This document shows, piece by piece, positions 39,318 to 49,412 of a stretch of 64,000 nucleotides of DNA (its first letter is position 1; the number at the start of each line of letters is the position of its first letter). Made by a program: the position numbers and the translations under genes. The notes beneath the pieces were generated by a model, which was not told the DNA's origin, ran no database searches, and worked only from the letters and a program-made list of their open reading frames with translations. Source of the DNA: Candidatus Cryptobacteroides gallistercoris. GTDB taxonomy: Bacteria; Bacteroidota; Bacteroidia; Bacteroidales; UBA932. The DNA is taken from the NCBI GenBank assembly GCA_017694835.1, contig JADIMJ010000065.1:1-64000 (forward strand), in the 5' to 3' direction.

Positions 39318-42300
39318 TTAGAAGTCGAGTTTGATATTGAATCCCATACTGCGCAGAGACGGCATCATGAAATAGTCGATTCCCTGGTAGTTGTTTCCGG
39401 TAGATGCCACGGCCTCAGGGTCAAACGGCGCCTTGCACCATATCATCCAGAGATTATGGCCAACTGCGGAGATGGTCAGACGGCAGACATTCCTGAACCA
39501 TCTTGCCGGAAGAGTATAGCCTACAGACAGTTCCTGCAGACGGAAATTGGTCGCGTCGTAGATATAGTACTGCGGAAGTCCGCTCTGCGCCCCTATGGCC
39601 TGATACCATTTCTGCGCGTCGACCATCTCCCTGCCGTTGACAAGCACACCTCCCGCAAGACGGGCGTCCGCTGTCGCCTTTGATGCCCCGTACAGGTCAA
39701 GGTTAGCCTGCGTGGCAGAGTAGCAGATGCCTCCTATGCGGCCGCTGAACAGTATGCCGAGACGAATGCCCTTCCAGCTGAAGTCATTGCGCCATGCGAG
39801 ATTGTAGTCCGGGAATACCGAGCCCAGATACCGGTCCACTCCGTCGTCCACTATGGAAATCTGCCCGCTGTCGTCAAGTTCGATGTACCCCTTGTCATTG
39901 CGCTTGATGGCGGATGTCGTATACAGGTCCCCGAGTGTACCCCCTTTCTTCAGGACATATTTGGCTCGTCCGAGCCCCTTGATGTCAAGCTTGTCAAGGT
40001 TTAGAGGCTCCCCGGTCAGCGGATTGACAGCGTCGGCGGCCAGTTCCCGTATCTCATTCCTGTTCCATGTGAAAGTGAAATTGCTGTCCCATGTGAACCC
40101 GTTCCATGTATGGCCGTAGCCCACACTCGCCTCTACTCCCGTGTTCCGTACATTTCCGGTCTGGAGGTAGATGGTAGTGTAGGTTGAGGACGGAGGCAGG
40201 GACGGGTCAAAGGTCTGGTTGTAGGTGTCGGCAAGATACCAGGAAAGGTTGATGTTCAGGTCCTGCCACAGGCTTGCCTCCACCCCGACCTCGTATGTAA
40301 GTGTCCTCTCAGGCTTCAGGTCTCCTATAGGATAGTGTGTCTTGTCCTTCCAAATTTTGTTTGTCGCGTCGTATTCGTATGTCGGAATGGTCAGGAAGCG
40401 CGGGAACGGCATTCCGACGGAAGCCACTGACCCCCTGATTTTCATGTAGTCCAGAATCCCCATGTCCCAAAGGGCAGTCGGCACCCACGAGAGTCCGGCC
40501 GACGGGTAGAAGAACGACGGCTGCGACGATCCTGCCAGCTGCGACGCCCAGTCATTTCTGCCCGTCACAGTGATATAGAGCATCTTCTTCCAGCCTACCT
40601 CCACGCTTCCGAAGACAGACTGCGTCTCATCGTTCCATCCGTCCTTTGTGGCACGCTTGGCCACATCATCAAGGTCCATCACATTGAACACATTGGCAAG
40701 TCCGTTGTCCTGGATGGGGCCGCCGTATGTGAAGGTATCCGTCTTTATGTTGTTGATGCTCGCCCCGACATTCGCCACAAGGCTCCAGTCCCTGCCGAAC
40801 TCCTTGTTGATATTGAGCATTATGTCGGCGTATGTCTGTGAATCGAAGCCCCTGGCCTCGGTATAGTGGCCGTTCTTGCCGCCCTCGGTTATGGTCGACT
40901 CCGAAGAAGCGTACAGCTTCTGTGTATAGAGGTTGCTTGAGTTGTCGATGCGCACGCGCCCGGACACATTGAGCCAGTCAAGGATGTCGTACTGCGCGCT
41001 CAGTGTCAGCATGTAGCGCTTCTTGTCGTTGTTCCGCAGGTTACGGTAGTTGATCCAGTACGGGTTCTGCATCCTCAGGTCGCCCACAAGGTCGTCACCC
41101 CAGAACTGCTCCATCAGCTTTGTGGCTTCGTTGTACCGCTCGAAGTTGCGGTAGATGTCAAAGTTGTTCCCCCTCGGGAAAAGGTAGGCCGGCACCAGAG
41201 GATTGGAGTACACGCCCTGGTTCGTCATGTTCTGGTCCTTCTGGATGATATAACTTGCCGAGGCGTCTAACTTCAGCCTGTCTTTCAGGAAATAGGTGGT
41301 GTTGCGGAAAGTGAAGTTGTAGCGGTCGTACCTGTTGTTGGGGATGATGCCGTCCGAGTTCACCGCCGCGGCGGAAAAATAGGTCTGGTTCTTGTCCGTG
41401 CCGCCGCTGACCGAAAACGAATTTGTGTAGGTGTGACCTGTCTCGAAGTAGTCGTTCGGGGTGTAGTTGTACCTCGCGCTCTCCGGAATGTATGCGCCCC
41501 AGCTGAAAATCCCGCCGGAACTGCTGCTCCCGTTCAGTCCCGTCCCGTAGACGGACTGGAACTCCGGGAGGACGAAAGGACTCAAGAATTCCGTATTGCT
41601 GGAGAACGACACCTTCAGCTTCCCTGCCTCCCCGGCCTTGGTCGTAATCATGATGGCCCCGTTGGCAGCCTCGGAGCCGTAGAGGGCAGCCGCAGCCGCT
41701 CCCGTCAGCACTGAAATCGAACTGATGTCTTCCGGGTTCAGGTCCGCTATGGATTCTGTCGCACCCTTGGAATCGAATTCAGTGCCGCCTCTGCCCCCGA
41801 AGTTATACATCGGTATGCCGTCTATCACATACAGGGCGTTGGAAGACTGGCTGATGGACTTGTTTCCCCTCAGCACCACCTTGGACGCTCCACCGACTCC
41901 CGACGAGGAGGTGTTGACGGTCACGCCTGCCACCTTTCCCGCAAGGGCGTTGATGAAGTTGGCGTTCTTCACTTCGGTAAGCATATCGGAGCTGACTTCC
42001 TGCACATTGTAGCTCAGGGCCTTCTCATCCCTCCGGATGCCCAGTGCCGTCACGACAGTACCTTCCAGGGCGACCGCCTCTTCGCGAAGAGTGACATTGA
42101 ATATTGTCCTTGTGCCGACCGGCAGAGTCACGGAATCGTAGCCCAGACTGCTGAAAGTGACTGATGCCGAGGCATCACTGACCGTAAGGGAAAACTTTCC
42201 GTCCAGGTCGGCCGTTGTCCCGTTGGATGTGCCGCTCTCGATTACCGCGGCTCCCGGCACGGGAAAGCCGTCTTCGCCCAGGACTGTTCCGGAAATGTTG

Positions 42301-42641
42301 ACCGGCTCAGGTTCACGCGCGTTCGTGATGATGATGTTTGACATCTGTATGTCGTAGCTGATCCCGACAGGGGTAAACAGAGCTTCGCATACTTCCTTTA
42401 TTGTCGCATCGGAGACATTGATGCTGACGGTCCGTCCCGTATCCACGCCCCTGTTGATGAAAAGATAGCCGGACTGCCCGGTTATTTCATCCATAACCTC
42501 ATTCAATGGCAAATCCCTCATGGTGATGCTGATGAAGCCTTCGTCCTGCGGCCTTGCGGACATCAGGAGAGTCCCGCAGAGCAGCAAAGACATAAAACAG
42601 AGACATCTACAGACGGTTTTGCAGAATGCCGTTTTATTCAT
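39318..42641 (-). CDS. susC-like: SusC/RagA TonB-linked outer membrane protein with N-terminal STN domain
   Basis: STN region (ITMRDLPLNEVMDEITGQSGYLFINRG), CarboxypepD_reg-like, DGIPMYNFGGRGG, Phe-terminated barrel. Confidence 0.95.
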   Translation of the reverse strand: MNKTAFCKTVCRCLCFMSLLLCGTLLMSARPQDEGFISITMRDLPLNEVMDEITGQSGYLFINRGVDTGRTVSINVSDATIKEVCEALFTPVGISYDIQMSNIIITNAREPEPVNISGTVLGEDGFPVPGAAVIESGTSNGTTADLDGKFSLTVSDASASVTFSSLGYDSVTLPVGTRTIFNVTLREEAVALEGTVVTALGIRRDEKALSYNVQEVSSDMLTEVKNANFINALAGKVAGVTVNTSSSGVGGASKVVLRGNKSISQSSNALYVIDGIPMYNFGGRGGTEFDSKGATESIADLNPEDISSISVLTGAAAAALYGSEAANGAIMITTKAGEAGKLKVSFSSNTEFLSPFVLPEFQSVYGTGLNGSSSSGGIFSWGAYIPESARYNYTPNDYFETGHTYTNSFSVSGGTDKNQTYFSAAAVNSDGIIPNNRYDRYNFTFRNTTYFLKDRLKLDASASYIIQKDQNMTNQGVYSNPLVPAYLFPRGNNFDIYRNFERYNEATKLMEQFWGDDLVGDLRMQNPYWINYRNLRNNDKKRYMLTLSAQYDILDWLNVSGRVRIDNSSNLYTQKLYASSESTITEGGKNGHYTEARGFDSQTYADIMLNINKEFGRDWSLVANVGASINNIKTDTFTYGGPIQDNGLANVFNVMDLDDVAKRATKDGWNDETQSVFGSVEVGWKKMLYITVTGRNDWASQLAGSSQPSFFYPSAGLSWVPTALWDMGILDYMKIRGSVASVGMPFPRFLTIPTYEYDATNKIWKDKTHYPIGDLKPERTLTYEVGVEASLWQDLNINLSWYLADTYNQTFDPSLPPSSTYTTIYLQTGNVRNTGVEASVGYGHTWNGFTWDSNFTFTWNRNEIRELAADAVNPLTGEPLNLDKLDIKGLGRAKYVLKKGGTLGDLYTTSAIKRNDKGYIELDDSGQISIVDDGVDRYLGSVFPDYNLAWRNDFSWKGIRLGILFSGRIGGICYSATQANLDLYGASKATADARLAGGVLVNGREMVDAQKWYQAIGAQSGLPQYYIYDATNFRLQELSVGYTLPARWFRNVCRLTISAVGHNLWMIWCKAPFDPEAVASTGNNYQGIDYFMMPSLRSMGFNIKLDF

Positions 42642-42808
42642 ATTTTTGTGAAATATTGGTAATTAGTTCAGTGCTGTGTCGTTATGGCCGGACTTTTTCC
42701 ATCCGCCTGCGGTGCTGGAGACATCGCAGGCTTTATTTTTGTCCGGCATCTTCTGTATGCGGTATCTATGTCATGGCTTCCGGGTTTTAAGTGTTAATAA
42801 TTATGTTG

Positions 42809-42887
42809 TCTGATTATGGTATTGCATCTGGTGTATTACGCCGGAATCATCTGATGTATTGCGGCCTTAATCATCTGATATAGATTG
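42809..42887. repeat. 23-24-bp tandem repeats at the fecR 3' end
   Basis: catctggtgtattacgccggaat / catctgatgtattgcggccttaat / catctgatatagattg, preceded by gtctgattatggtattg. Confidence 0.7.
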
Positions 42888-43896
42888 TACCTGTCCGCGG
42901 ATCCTTGCTGTAACTGAAGTCCGCCAGCAGGCCCAGGACTCTCATGGCGTGGTCTATGCCGTCGGAGATGCGGATCTGTCCGCTTGTACAGTCAATCTCC
43001 GGCATGTCCTGCCGCATGATGACTATGTCTACGCCATACGCCCTCTCCATCCGCCGCATGAGGGCGTCAAAACCAACATCGGCAATGTCAATGATGCCTT
43101 CAGTCCAGAGAACCGAACCGGAGGCCTCCGTCTCCTTCATCTGAAGATTCCCTCCACTGAGAATCACCATATGGTCCGGTACCATGACAATGCTCTGCTG
43201 CGGGTCAATCCTGCTGGTGACAGACACCTTTCCTTTCAGGAGCGTGGTGGAAAACTCTCCAGCCTCCTCATCTGAAAACACATTGAAGTCCGTTCCCAGA
43301 ACTTTTATGTCAGCGGCAAAAGTACTGACGGTAAACGGTTTCTTTTCATTATGGGTCACATGGAACACCGCTTCTCCCTCAAGCGCCACATTCCTTTCCC
43401 TGCCGGAGAACAGGGCCGGATAAGTCAGAGTCGAGCCTGCATTAAGGTCTACAGCCGTCCCGTCAGAGAGAGTCAGCGTCAACCGCTGTCCGCACGGGAC
43501 ACTGACTGACAGCATCTCCCGGGACAATGCATTGTCGGAGCTTCGGTGCGCAGCCCAGATGCCCAGGACAAAGAAAAGCGCAGCAGCCGCCGCTCCCATG
43601 AAAACACCCGCAGCGGTGCCGATTCTCTTTCTCGCCCCGGGCACTTTCTTGCTCCATGCATATGACGGCCGTTCCGTATCAGTCTGCATCACAAGCATTT
43701 CGTACTCTATGCCGGCATCCCTGAAGATTCTTGCGTTTTCATCGCTCTCTCCCACCCATGCATCGAGAGCCTTTTTTCCAGCATCGTCAAGTTCTCCCCT
43801 GAAATACCTGAATATCTGTTCCTTCATGTCATTGTCTTTCCGAATCATCTCCATTTTCTTTTCAACACTTTTATTCAATCTATTCATCTTCTTCAA
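42871..43896 (-). CDS. FecR-family anti-sigma factor
   Basis: SVPCGQRLTLTLSDGTAVDLNAGSTLTYPALFSGRERNVALEGEAVFHVTHNEKKPFTV. Confidence 0.95.
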   Translation of the reverse strand: MKKMNRLNKSVEKKMEMIRKDNDMKEQIFRYFRGELDDAGKKALDAWVGESDENARIFRDAGIEYEMLVMQTDTERPSYAWSKKVPGARKRIGTAAGVFMGAAAAALFFVLGIWAAHRSSDNALSREMLSVSVPCGQRLTLTLSDGTAVDLNAGSTLTYPALFSGRERNVALEGEAVFHVTHNEKKPFTVSTFAADIKVLGTDFNVFSDEEAGEFSTTLLKGKVSVTSRIDPQQSIVMVPDHMVILSGGNLQMKETEASGSVLWTEGIIDIADVGFDALMRRMERAYGVDIVIMRQDMPEIDCTSGQIRISDGIDHAMRVLGLLADFSYSKDPRTGTIYIR

Positions 43897-44004
43897 ACCG
43901 ACATCTATATAAGCGTATCAGAAGCAAAAAATTTCCGAAAAATTTAACTTTTTTGAAAATTTCCATACATTTACCTGAATTTTGCGGACCAAGACAAGTG
44001 TGAA

Positions 44005-44550
44005 ATGGGAGAAAAAGGGTTGTCGGATGATATCCTTCTGGGTCTTTACAGAGAACGGGAAAGATATATCGCAGTCGCATTCAGATACCTTCAGGACAGG
44101 GAGAAAGCGAGGGATGTCTTTTCCGACAGCTATGCATATGTCCTTGAACACAGGCACACCTTGACCGGAGACCTCACGAAGATGAAAATCTATCTGATGC
44201 AGACCGTCAAGCACAAATGCCTCGACGCGATGAGGCACGACGACGCTGCCAGAAAAGCCTGCGCCAACCTGTATGAGAACAGCATCAGGATGCTCCCAGG
44301 TGACAATATTACCCAGAATGTAATCAGACAGGACATCTACGCCCTTATCAGGGACACCGGCAACAAAATAAGCCGCAGAACCCTTGACATCTATGTGTCA
44401 AGAAAGTTCCACGGCCTGTCACACAAAGAATTGGCCGGACGGTTCGGCATCACCCGCAGCCGGGTGGCAAAGGAAATCTCAAAGGCCGGCAAAGTCATCG
44501 ACGAAATCATCCGCCGGTATTTTCATTACGGGTCAGAGCAACAGACCTGA
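44005..44550 (+). CDS. ECF-type RNA polymerase sigma-70 factor
   Basis: Sigma2-like start (LYRERERYIAVAFRYLQDREKARDVFSDSYAYVLEH) and sigma4-like region (FHGLSHKELAGRFGITRSRVAKEISKA). Confidence 0.9.
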   Translation: MGEKGLSDDILLGLYRERERYIAVAFRYLQDREKARDVFSDSYAYVLEHRHTLTGDLTKMKIYLMQTVKHKCLDAMRHDDAARKACANLYENSIRMLPGDNITQNVIRQDIYALIRDTGNKISRRTLDIYVSRKFHGLSHKELAGRFGITRSRVAKEISKAGKVIDEIIRRYFHYGSEQQT

Positions 44551-44669
44551 GACAAGAGGTGCACATTGTGCAGGCGAGGCTGTCAGGCGGGGCCATTACC
44601 CTGGACTTTATTTTATGGTGAATGTTATTTCGTAGTTGTCTTCCAGCCTGTGGCCGTTGTTCTTTGCAG

Positions 44670-45128
44670 TCAGAAATTATAGGACACTCCGACATGCCAT
44701 CCGGGATTCCCTAATCCGCCATTCTGCCATCTGAACCGATTGTGGTCCCAGCCTGCACTTACTGAGAACCTCCAAATGTCAACCCCTATTGAAGGATACC
44801 TTAACCTTGACCCGAGCTTCTCTCCATTGTATTCTGAATAGCCGTAAAGCGCTACGCTTATCACATCATATCCCAAACTATTGACTACTATATTTCCCAG
44901 TTTGCTTTTGTTTGTAGAGTATCTGATCCCATCGACCTTAGTTACATCAAGTCCGTTTTTTTTGCCCCATGACAATGCGGCATCACATTCCTTCTCAACG
45001 CTCGCCGCCGACATGTTTACAGACATCGGGCCTGTTGTGAGCTTCGTAGCTATCACATAGCTTGCCCCCGAATATGATGTTGTCGTAATATCAACCCAAC
45101 CTGTCGGCAACAAGGCGGTCAAGCTCAT
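44670..45128 (-). pseudogene. Barrel-like C-terminal fragment, possibly a truncated or frameshifted gene
   Basis: No signal peptide, barrel-like C-terminus GWHVGVSYNF, overlaps the next ORF out of frame. Confidence 0.4.
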
Positions 45129-45324
45129 GACTCGCCTTTAGGTCAAGCTCATTGTTACCGGATATTGCTGCAGTGAAAAACTTGTTCAGAAGTTCAAGTC
45201 TGTCATTCAGCACTATCAATATATGGTATGCCGGCTCATCTTCATATTCCGGATAGGAGTTCCGGTATTGTTCTAATGCTGATGTCAGGCTGAGATTGTC
45301 TCTCTGGTCTCTCTTTATCCTCAT
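45091..45324 (-). CDS. Small hypothetical protein
   Basis: MRIKRDQRDNLSLTSALEQYRNSYPEYEDEPAYHILIVLND. The longer ORF start lies inside REP-like copy E and is unlikely. Confidence 0.4.
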   Translation of the reverse strand: MRIKRDQRDNLSLTSALEQYRNSYPEYEDEPAYHILIVLNDRLELLNKFFTAAISGNNELDLKASHELDRLVADRLG

Positions 45325-45344
45325 TGTCTGTATATAATTACAAT

Positions 45345-45384
45345 CGCGGCCGGTGGAAGCCATTTTGCATATCCACCGGCCGCG
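45345..45384 (+). repeat. REP-like palindrome, copy E (perfect 13-bp stem)
   Basis: cgcggccggtgga-agccattttgcata-tccaccggccgcg. Confidence 0.88.
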
Positions 45385-45420
45385 CTTTACTTTAATCGGC
45401 TAAAATGTCTTACTCTGCCA

Positions 45421-47613
45421 TCATTTCCTGTCCCTCACAACTATCTGGCCGTCCTTCACATCGACTTCTATTACGGAATCCCTGTGCACGCGGCCGTCGA
45501 GAATCTCCTTGGCGAGCAGGTTGACAAGCTCACGCTGCATGAGCCTCTTGATAGGACGGGCACCATATGCAGGTTCATAGCCTTTGGTGCTCATATAGTC
45601 AGTGAACCCTTCCGTGAATGTGATTGAGACACCGTTCTGGGAAAGCTTCTTCTTCAGGTCGTTCATCTGGAGATGAAGGATGTCACGGATGTCTTTCTGG
45701 GACAGGGGCTCGAACATGATGATTTCGTCAATCCTGTTGAGGAATTCAGGACGCACGGTTTTCTTAAGGATGTCTATGACATCTTTCTTGCACTCAAGCA
45801 GCATTTCGTCCCTTTTTTCCCTTGCGGCCTTCTCGGCAGACGGGTCAGCATCCTTGATGCCGATGACCGGAAGCCGGTCCATATAGCCCTGGATGATTTC
45901 AGCGCCGACATTCGAGGTCATGATAAGAATCGTGTTCTTGAAGTCAACTGTCCTTCCCTTGTTGTCGGTAAGCCGTCCGTCATCAAGCACCTGAAGCAGG
46001 ATATTGAATACATCCGGATGCGCTTTCTCTATCTCGTCGAGCAGAATGACAGAATACGGCTTGCGTCTCACGGCTTCCGTAAGCTGTCCGCCCTCGTCAT
46101 ATCCGACATATCCCGGAGGCGCACCGACAAGGCGGCTCACCGAATGACGCTCCTGATACTCGCTCATGTCTATTCGGGTAATCATGTTCTCGTCATTGAA
46201 CAGGAATTCTGCCAGGGCCTTGGCCAGTTCAGTCTTTCCGACACCTGTGGTACCCATGAACAGGAATGAGCCTATCGGCCTCTTCTCGTTCTGCAGCCCG
46301 GCACGGCTTCTCCTCACTGCATCGGACACGGCAGCTATCGCCTGGTCCTGGCCCACCACTCTCTTGTGAAGTTCATCCTCCATGCGGAGCAGCTTCTCCC
46401 TCTCGCTCTCAAGCATCCTTTTCACCGGTATGCCCGTCCACTTGGCCACGACTTCGGCTATGTCTTCAGGCGTGACGGACTCGGTGATGATAGGGTCCTT
46501 TATTGCCGCCTGCCTTGCGGTCAGGTCGTCTATCTTCTTTTTCGTCTCTGCCATCTTGCCGTAGCGGATTTCGGCTACCTTGCCGTAGTCCCCCGCCCTT
46601 TCGGCATTCTGGGCCTGAATCTTATAGTCCTCTATCTTCTGGCGGGCGTCCTGAAGTCCGGAAAGTATGCCTTTCTCCTCGTCCCATTTCTTCATCAGCT
46701 CCTCGCGCTGACTGTTCAGGGAAGCGAGGTCTTCCTTGATTTTGTCCATCTTCATCGAGACTCCCTCCCGCTTGATGGCCTCCTTCTCGATTTCAAGCTG
46801 GCGGATCTTGCTGTTGAGGTCATCTATAGGCTCCGGCACGGAATTCATTTCCAGCCTCAGCTTTGACGCAGCCTCATCCACAAGGTCAATGGCCTTGTCC
46901 GGAAGAAACCTGTTGGTAATGTACCTGTGTGAAAGTTCCACGGCCGCAATGAGGGCATCATCCTCTATCCGGACCTTATGGTGGTTCTCATATCTTTCCT
47001 TCAGTCCCCTCAGGATAGATATGGACTCGGCCGGAGTAGGCTCGTCCACCATGACCATCTGGAATCTTCTCTCAAGGGCCTTGTCTGTCTCGAAATACTT
47101 CTGGTATTCATCCAGGGTAGTCGATCCGATTGTCCTCAGCTCGCCCCTTGCAAGGGCAGGCTTCAGGATATTTGATGCGTCCATGGCTCCGGAAGTCCTT
47201 CCTGCACCGACCAGAGTATGTATCTCATCTATGAAAAGAATGATTTCTCCGTCGCTGTCAACGACTTCCTTGACCACTCCCTTCAGCCTTTCCTCAAATT
47301 CTCCCTGATACTTTGCACCCGCAATCAATGCTCCCAGGTCAAGAGAATATATCTTCTTGCTCTTAAGGTTCTCCGGGACCTGACCGTCGACAATCTTCTG
47401 GGCAATGCCCTCTGAGATGGCCGTCTTTCCCACACCAGGCTCGCCCACCAGTATAGGGTTGTTCTTGGTCCTTCGGCTCAGAATCTGGAGCACCCGGCGG
47501 ATTTCCTCGTCCCTGCCGATGACAGGGTCAAGTTTTCCCTGCGCCGCCTTCTCGTTGAGATTGACGGCGAACTTGCTCAAATTTTCAAACTTGCTGTTGG
47601 TATTGTTCTCCAT
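45421..47613 (-). CDS. clpB: ClpB-type AAA+ disaggregase lacking the N-terminal Clp_N domain
   Basis: Starts at [58 protein letters not shown]1, middle domain and NBD2 present; 730 aa. Confidence 0.9.
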   Translation of the reverse strand: MENNTNSKFENLSKFAVNLNEKAAQGKLDPVIGRDEEIRRVLQILSRRTKNNPILVGEPGVGKTAISEGIAQKIVDGQVPENLKSKKIYSLDLGALIAGAKYQGEFEERLKGVVKEVVDSDGEIILFIDEIHTLVGAGRTSGAMDASNILKPALARGELRTIGSTTLDEYQKYFETDKALERRFQMVMVDEPTPAESISILRGLKERYENHHKVRIEDDALIAAVELSHRYITNRFLPDKAIDLVDEAASKLRLEMNSVPEPIDDLNSKIRQLEIEKEAIKREGVSMKMDKIKEDLASLNSQREELMKKWDEEKGILSGLQDARQKIEDYKIQAQNAERAGDYGKVAEIRYGKMAETKKKIDDLTARQAAIKDPIITESVTPEDIAEVVAKWTGIPVKRMLESEREKLLRMEDELHKRVVGQDQAIAAVSDAVRRSRAGLQNEKRPIGSFLFMGTTGVGKTELAKALAEFLFNDENMITRIDMSEYQERHSVSRLVGAPPGYVGYDEGGQLTEAVRRKPYSVILLDEIEKAHPDVFNILLQVLDDGRLTDNKGRTVDFKNTILIMTSNVGAEIIQGYMDRLPVIGIKDADPSAEKAAREKRDEMLLECKKDVIDILKKTVRPEFLNRIDEIIMFEPLSQKDIRDILHLQMNDLKKKLSQNGVSITFTEGFTDYMSTKGYEPAYGARPIKRLMQRELVNLLAKEILDGRVHRDSVIEVDVKDGQIVVRDRK

Positions 47614-47753
47614 AATTTTTCTCCTTTTGTTCTGTCCGTACGCTGCATGACTTCAATTGCTGCATCTTCATGACGGGGAAATACCATACAGGAATAGCCG
47701 TCTGCCCGAACGGACAAACGGCTATAATCAAAATATATTCCAACGCCCCGCAG

Positions 47754-47770
47754 ACTGACATTTTGTCAGT
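47754..47770. promoter_or_regulatory. Perfect palindrome upstream of clpB (candidate operator)
   Basis: actgaca-ttt-tgtcagt between clpB and secG. Confidence 0.4.
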
Positions 47771-47804
47771 TCTACAAAGCTTTATTCTTCTGTTTCAAAA
47801 AGTT

Positions 47805-48185
47805 CTATTCGGCATCTGCAGCCGGAGCTTCCTGGGCCGGAACTTCCTGGGCCGGGATTTCAGAAGCCGGGGCATCCTGAGGAAGCGGTGCGAAATCAGG
47901 AGTCCTGCCTGCTTCATTCTGCTCCACATTGTCGAAGAAATCATCCCCGCCGCGGTTTCCGGTGGTGAAAGTTGTCACTATTGAAAGAACAAATATGAAT
48001 GCTACAAGTCCCCAGGTGACTTTCTCGAGGATATCGGCTGTCTTGCGCACACCGAAAGTCTGGTTACCGACAGCAAAGTTGCTGGCAAGTCCACCCCCCT
48101 TGCTGTTCTGAAGCAGCACAACTACAGTCATAAGCACGCTTGCCAGAATGACCAGCACTGTAAGAATAGTAAATACGACACCCAT
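47805..48185 (-). CDS. secG: Preprotein translocase subunit SecG
   Basis: MGVVFTILTVLVILASVLMTVVVLLQNSKGGGLASNF. Confidence 0.93.
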   Translation of the reverse strand: MGVVFTILTVLVILASVLMTVVVLLQNSKGGGLASNFAVGNQTFGVRKTADILEKVTWGLVAFIFVLSIVTTFTTGNRGGDDFFDNVEQNEAGRTPDFAPLPQDAPASEIPAQEVPAQEAPAADAE

Positions 48186-48190
48186 AATCG

Positions 48191-48769
48191 CTATTTTTTA
48201 ATTTCTTGGTCCAATTTTTCAATAAGGGCTGCAAAGTAAGCATTTTTTTCCGGATATGCCAAAATTAGTTTTGAATAAATGTCCTTTGCCTGTTCATAAT
48301 AGCCCTGATCGGCATATATCTGCGCCAGAGTCTCCGTATAGAAAGCCAGGCTCTCGCCTGCGGCCCCCCCTTTCTCTCCTGCATAGTCTCCTGCATGCGG
48401 ATGGAAGCTGCCGAATACCGGATCCTCCTGTTTCCTCACCATGTCATATTCTTCCTGAGAAAAATAATCTCCGCCGGCCACATGCACCCTGCGGGAATTC
48501 ATGCCGCTGCTCATTTTCCTGAGCAGGCCGGCCAAATCCCCGTCAGAACAATCCCTGCCTGACGGGTCACGGAGAATACCGGCAATGATTTTTCTGGAAG
48601 GCACATACATGGCGGCATCCGAATACTGGGACAGCCCCCAGCCTTCACCTCCGGCAGAATACATTCTCCGGCAAAGTTCTTTCCTTGCGGCCCCGAACCA
48701 GGGATAGAGGCTGACGACTCCGGCCAGCTCTTCCATGGACAACTTTTTCAGCTCAATGAATCCTTCCAT
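48191..48769 (-). CDS. Hypothetical TPR-like protein
   Basis: AFYTETLAQIYADQGYYEQAKDIYSKLILAYPEKNAYFAALIEKL. Confidence 0.7.
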   Translation of the reverse strand: MEGFIELKKLSMEELAGVVSLYPWFGAARKELCRRMYSAGGEGWGLSQYSDAAMYVPSRKIIAGILRDPSGRDCSDGDLAGLLRKMSSGMNSRRVHVAGGDYFSQEEYDMVRKQEDPVFGSFHPHAGDYAGEKGGAAGESLAFYTETLAQIYADQGYYEQAKDIYSKLILAYPEKNAYFAALIEKLDQEIKK

Positions 48770-48790
48770 AACCTCAGCCTCCGATGCCGT

Positions 48791-49372
48791 TTACCAGTTG
48801 GCAACAGTCGCATTGAATATGTCCTCGACAAGTGTCTCTATTATATCCGTGCACAAAGTCGACTCCACCGCATCCAGCGACTGCATGGAATCATAGTCCG
48901 CATATGCGGAGAAGGACTTTTCAAAATCATCCTCGGGATACTTCCTGTTCATGAAATATATCTTCACCGTCACGGTCAGCCTGTTCTGGGCGGCGACCTC
49001 GTCCGCCGTCACTGCCGTTGCGCGGACATCATATCCTGTTATCTCCCCCGTTATCTCAAGGTCTCCCTCCATGTCCACTTCCTCAAGTCTGGTAAGGCGC
49101 CTGAACTGGTCCCTGAGCGCCTCGGTAAGCTCGTTGCTCAATGTCGGATTGACCCGGAGCGCCTTATATTCAAAATAATTGATTGTAACAGTATAGACAT
49201 CCGGCTGGATGGATGTGCCGGAAAAAGAATATATGCCGCACGAGTGGAAAACCGGGACGGAGACCGCAAGCACGATGACCGCCGAAAGCAGCGGAAGCCA
49301 CCTCCTGAATCTGTTTCCCGTTATCTCTTTGCTGCTGATTTTCTCCTTGTTGTTTCTGATTATCTTTCTCAT
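48791..49372 (-). CDS. lptE: LptE-family LPS assembly lipoprotein
   Basis: HSCGIYSFSGTSIQPDVYTVTINYFEYKALRVNPTLSNELTEALRDQF. Confidence 0.82.
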   Translation of the reverse strand: MRKIIRNNKEKISSKEITGNRFRRWLPLLSAVIVLAVSVPVFHSCGIYSFSGTSIQPDVYTVTINYFEYKALRVNPTLSNELTEALRDQFRRLTRLEEVDMEGDLEITGEITGYDVRATAVTADEVAAQNRLTVTVKIYFMNRKYPEDDFEKSFSAYADYDSMQSLDAVESTLCTDIIETLVEDIFNATVANW

Positions 49373-49412
49373 TGGTCTGCCGTTGTCTTTAATTGGTCTG
49401 CCGTCGTCATTA
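49371..49412. repeat. 21-bp tandem duplication at regulator-lptE junction
   Basis: attggtctgccgttgtcttta / attggtctgccgtcgtcatta. Confidence 0.8.
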
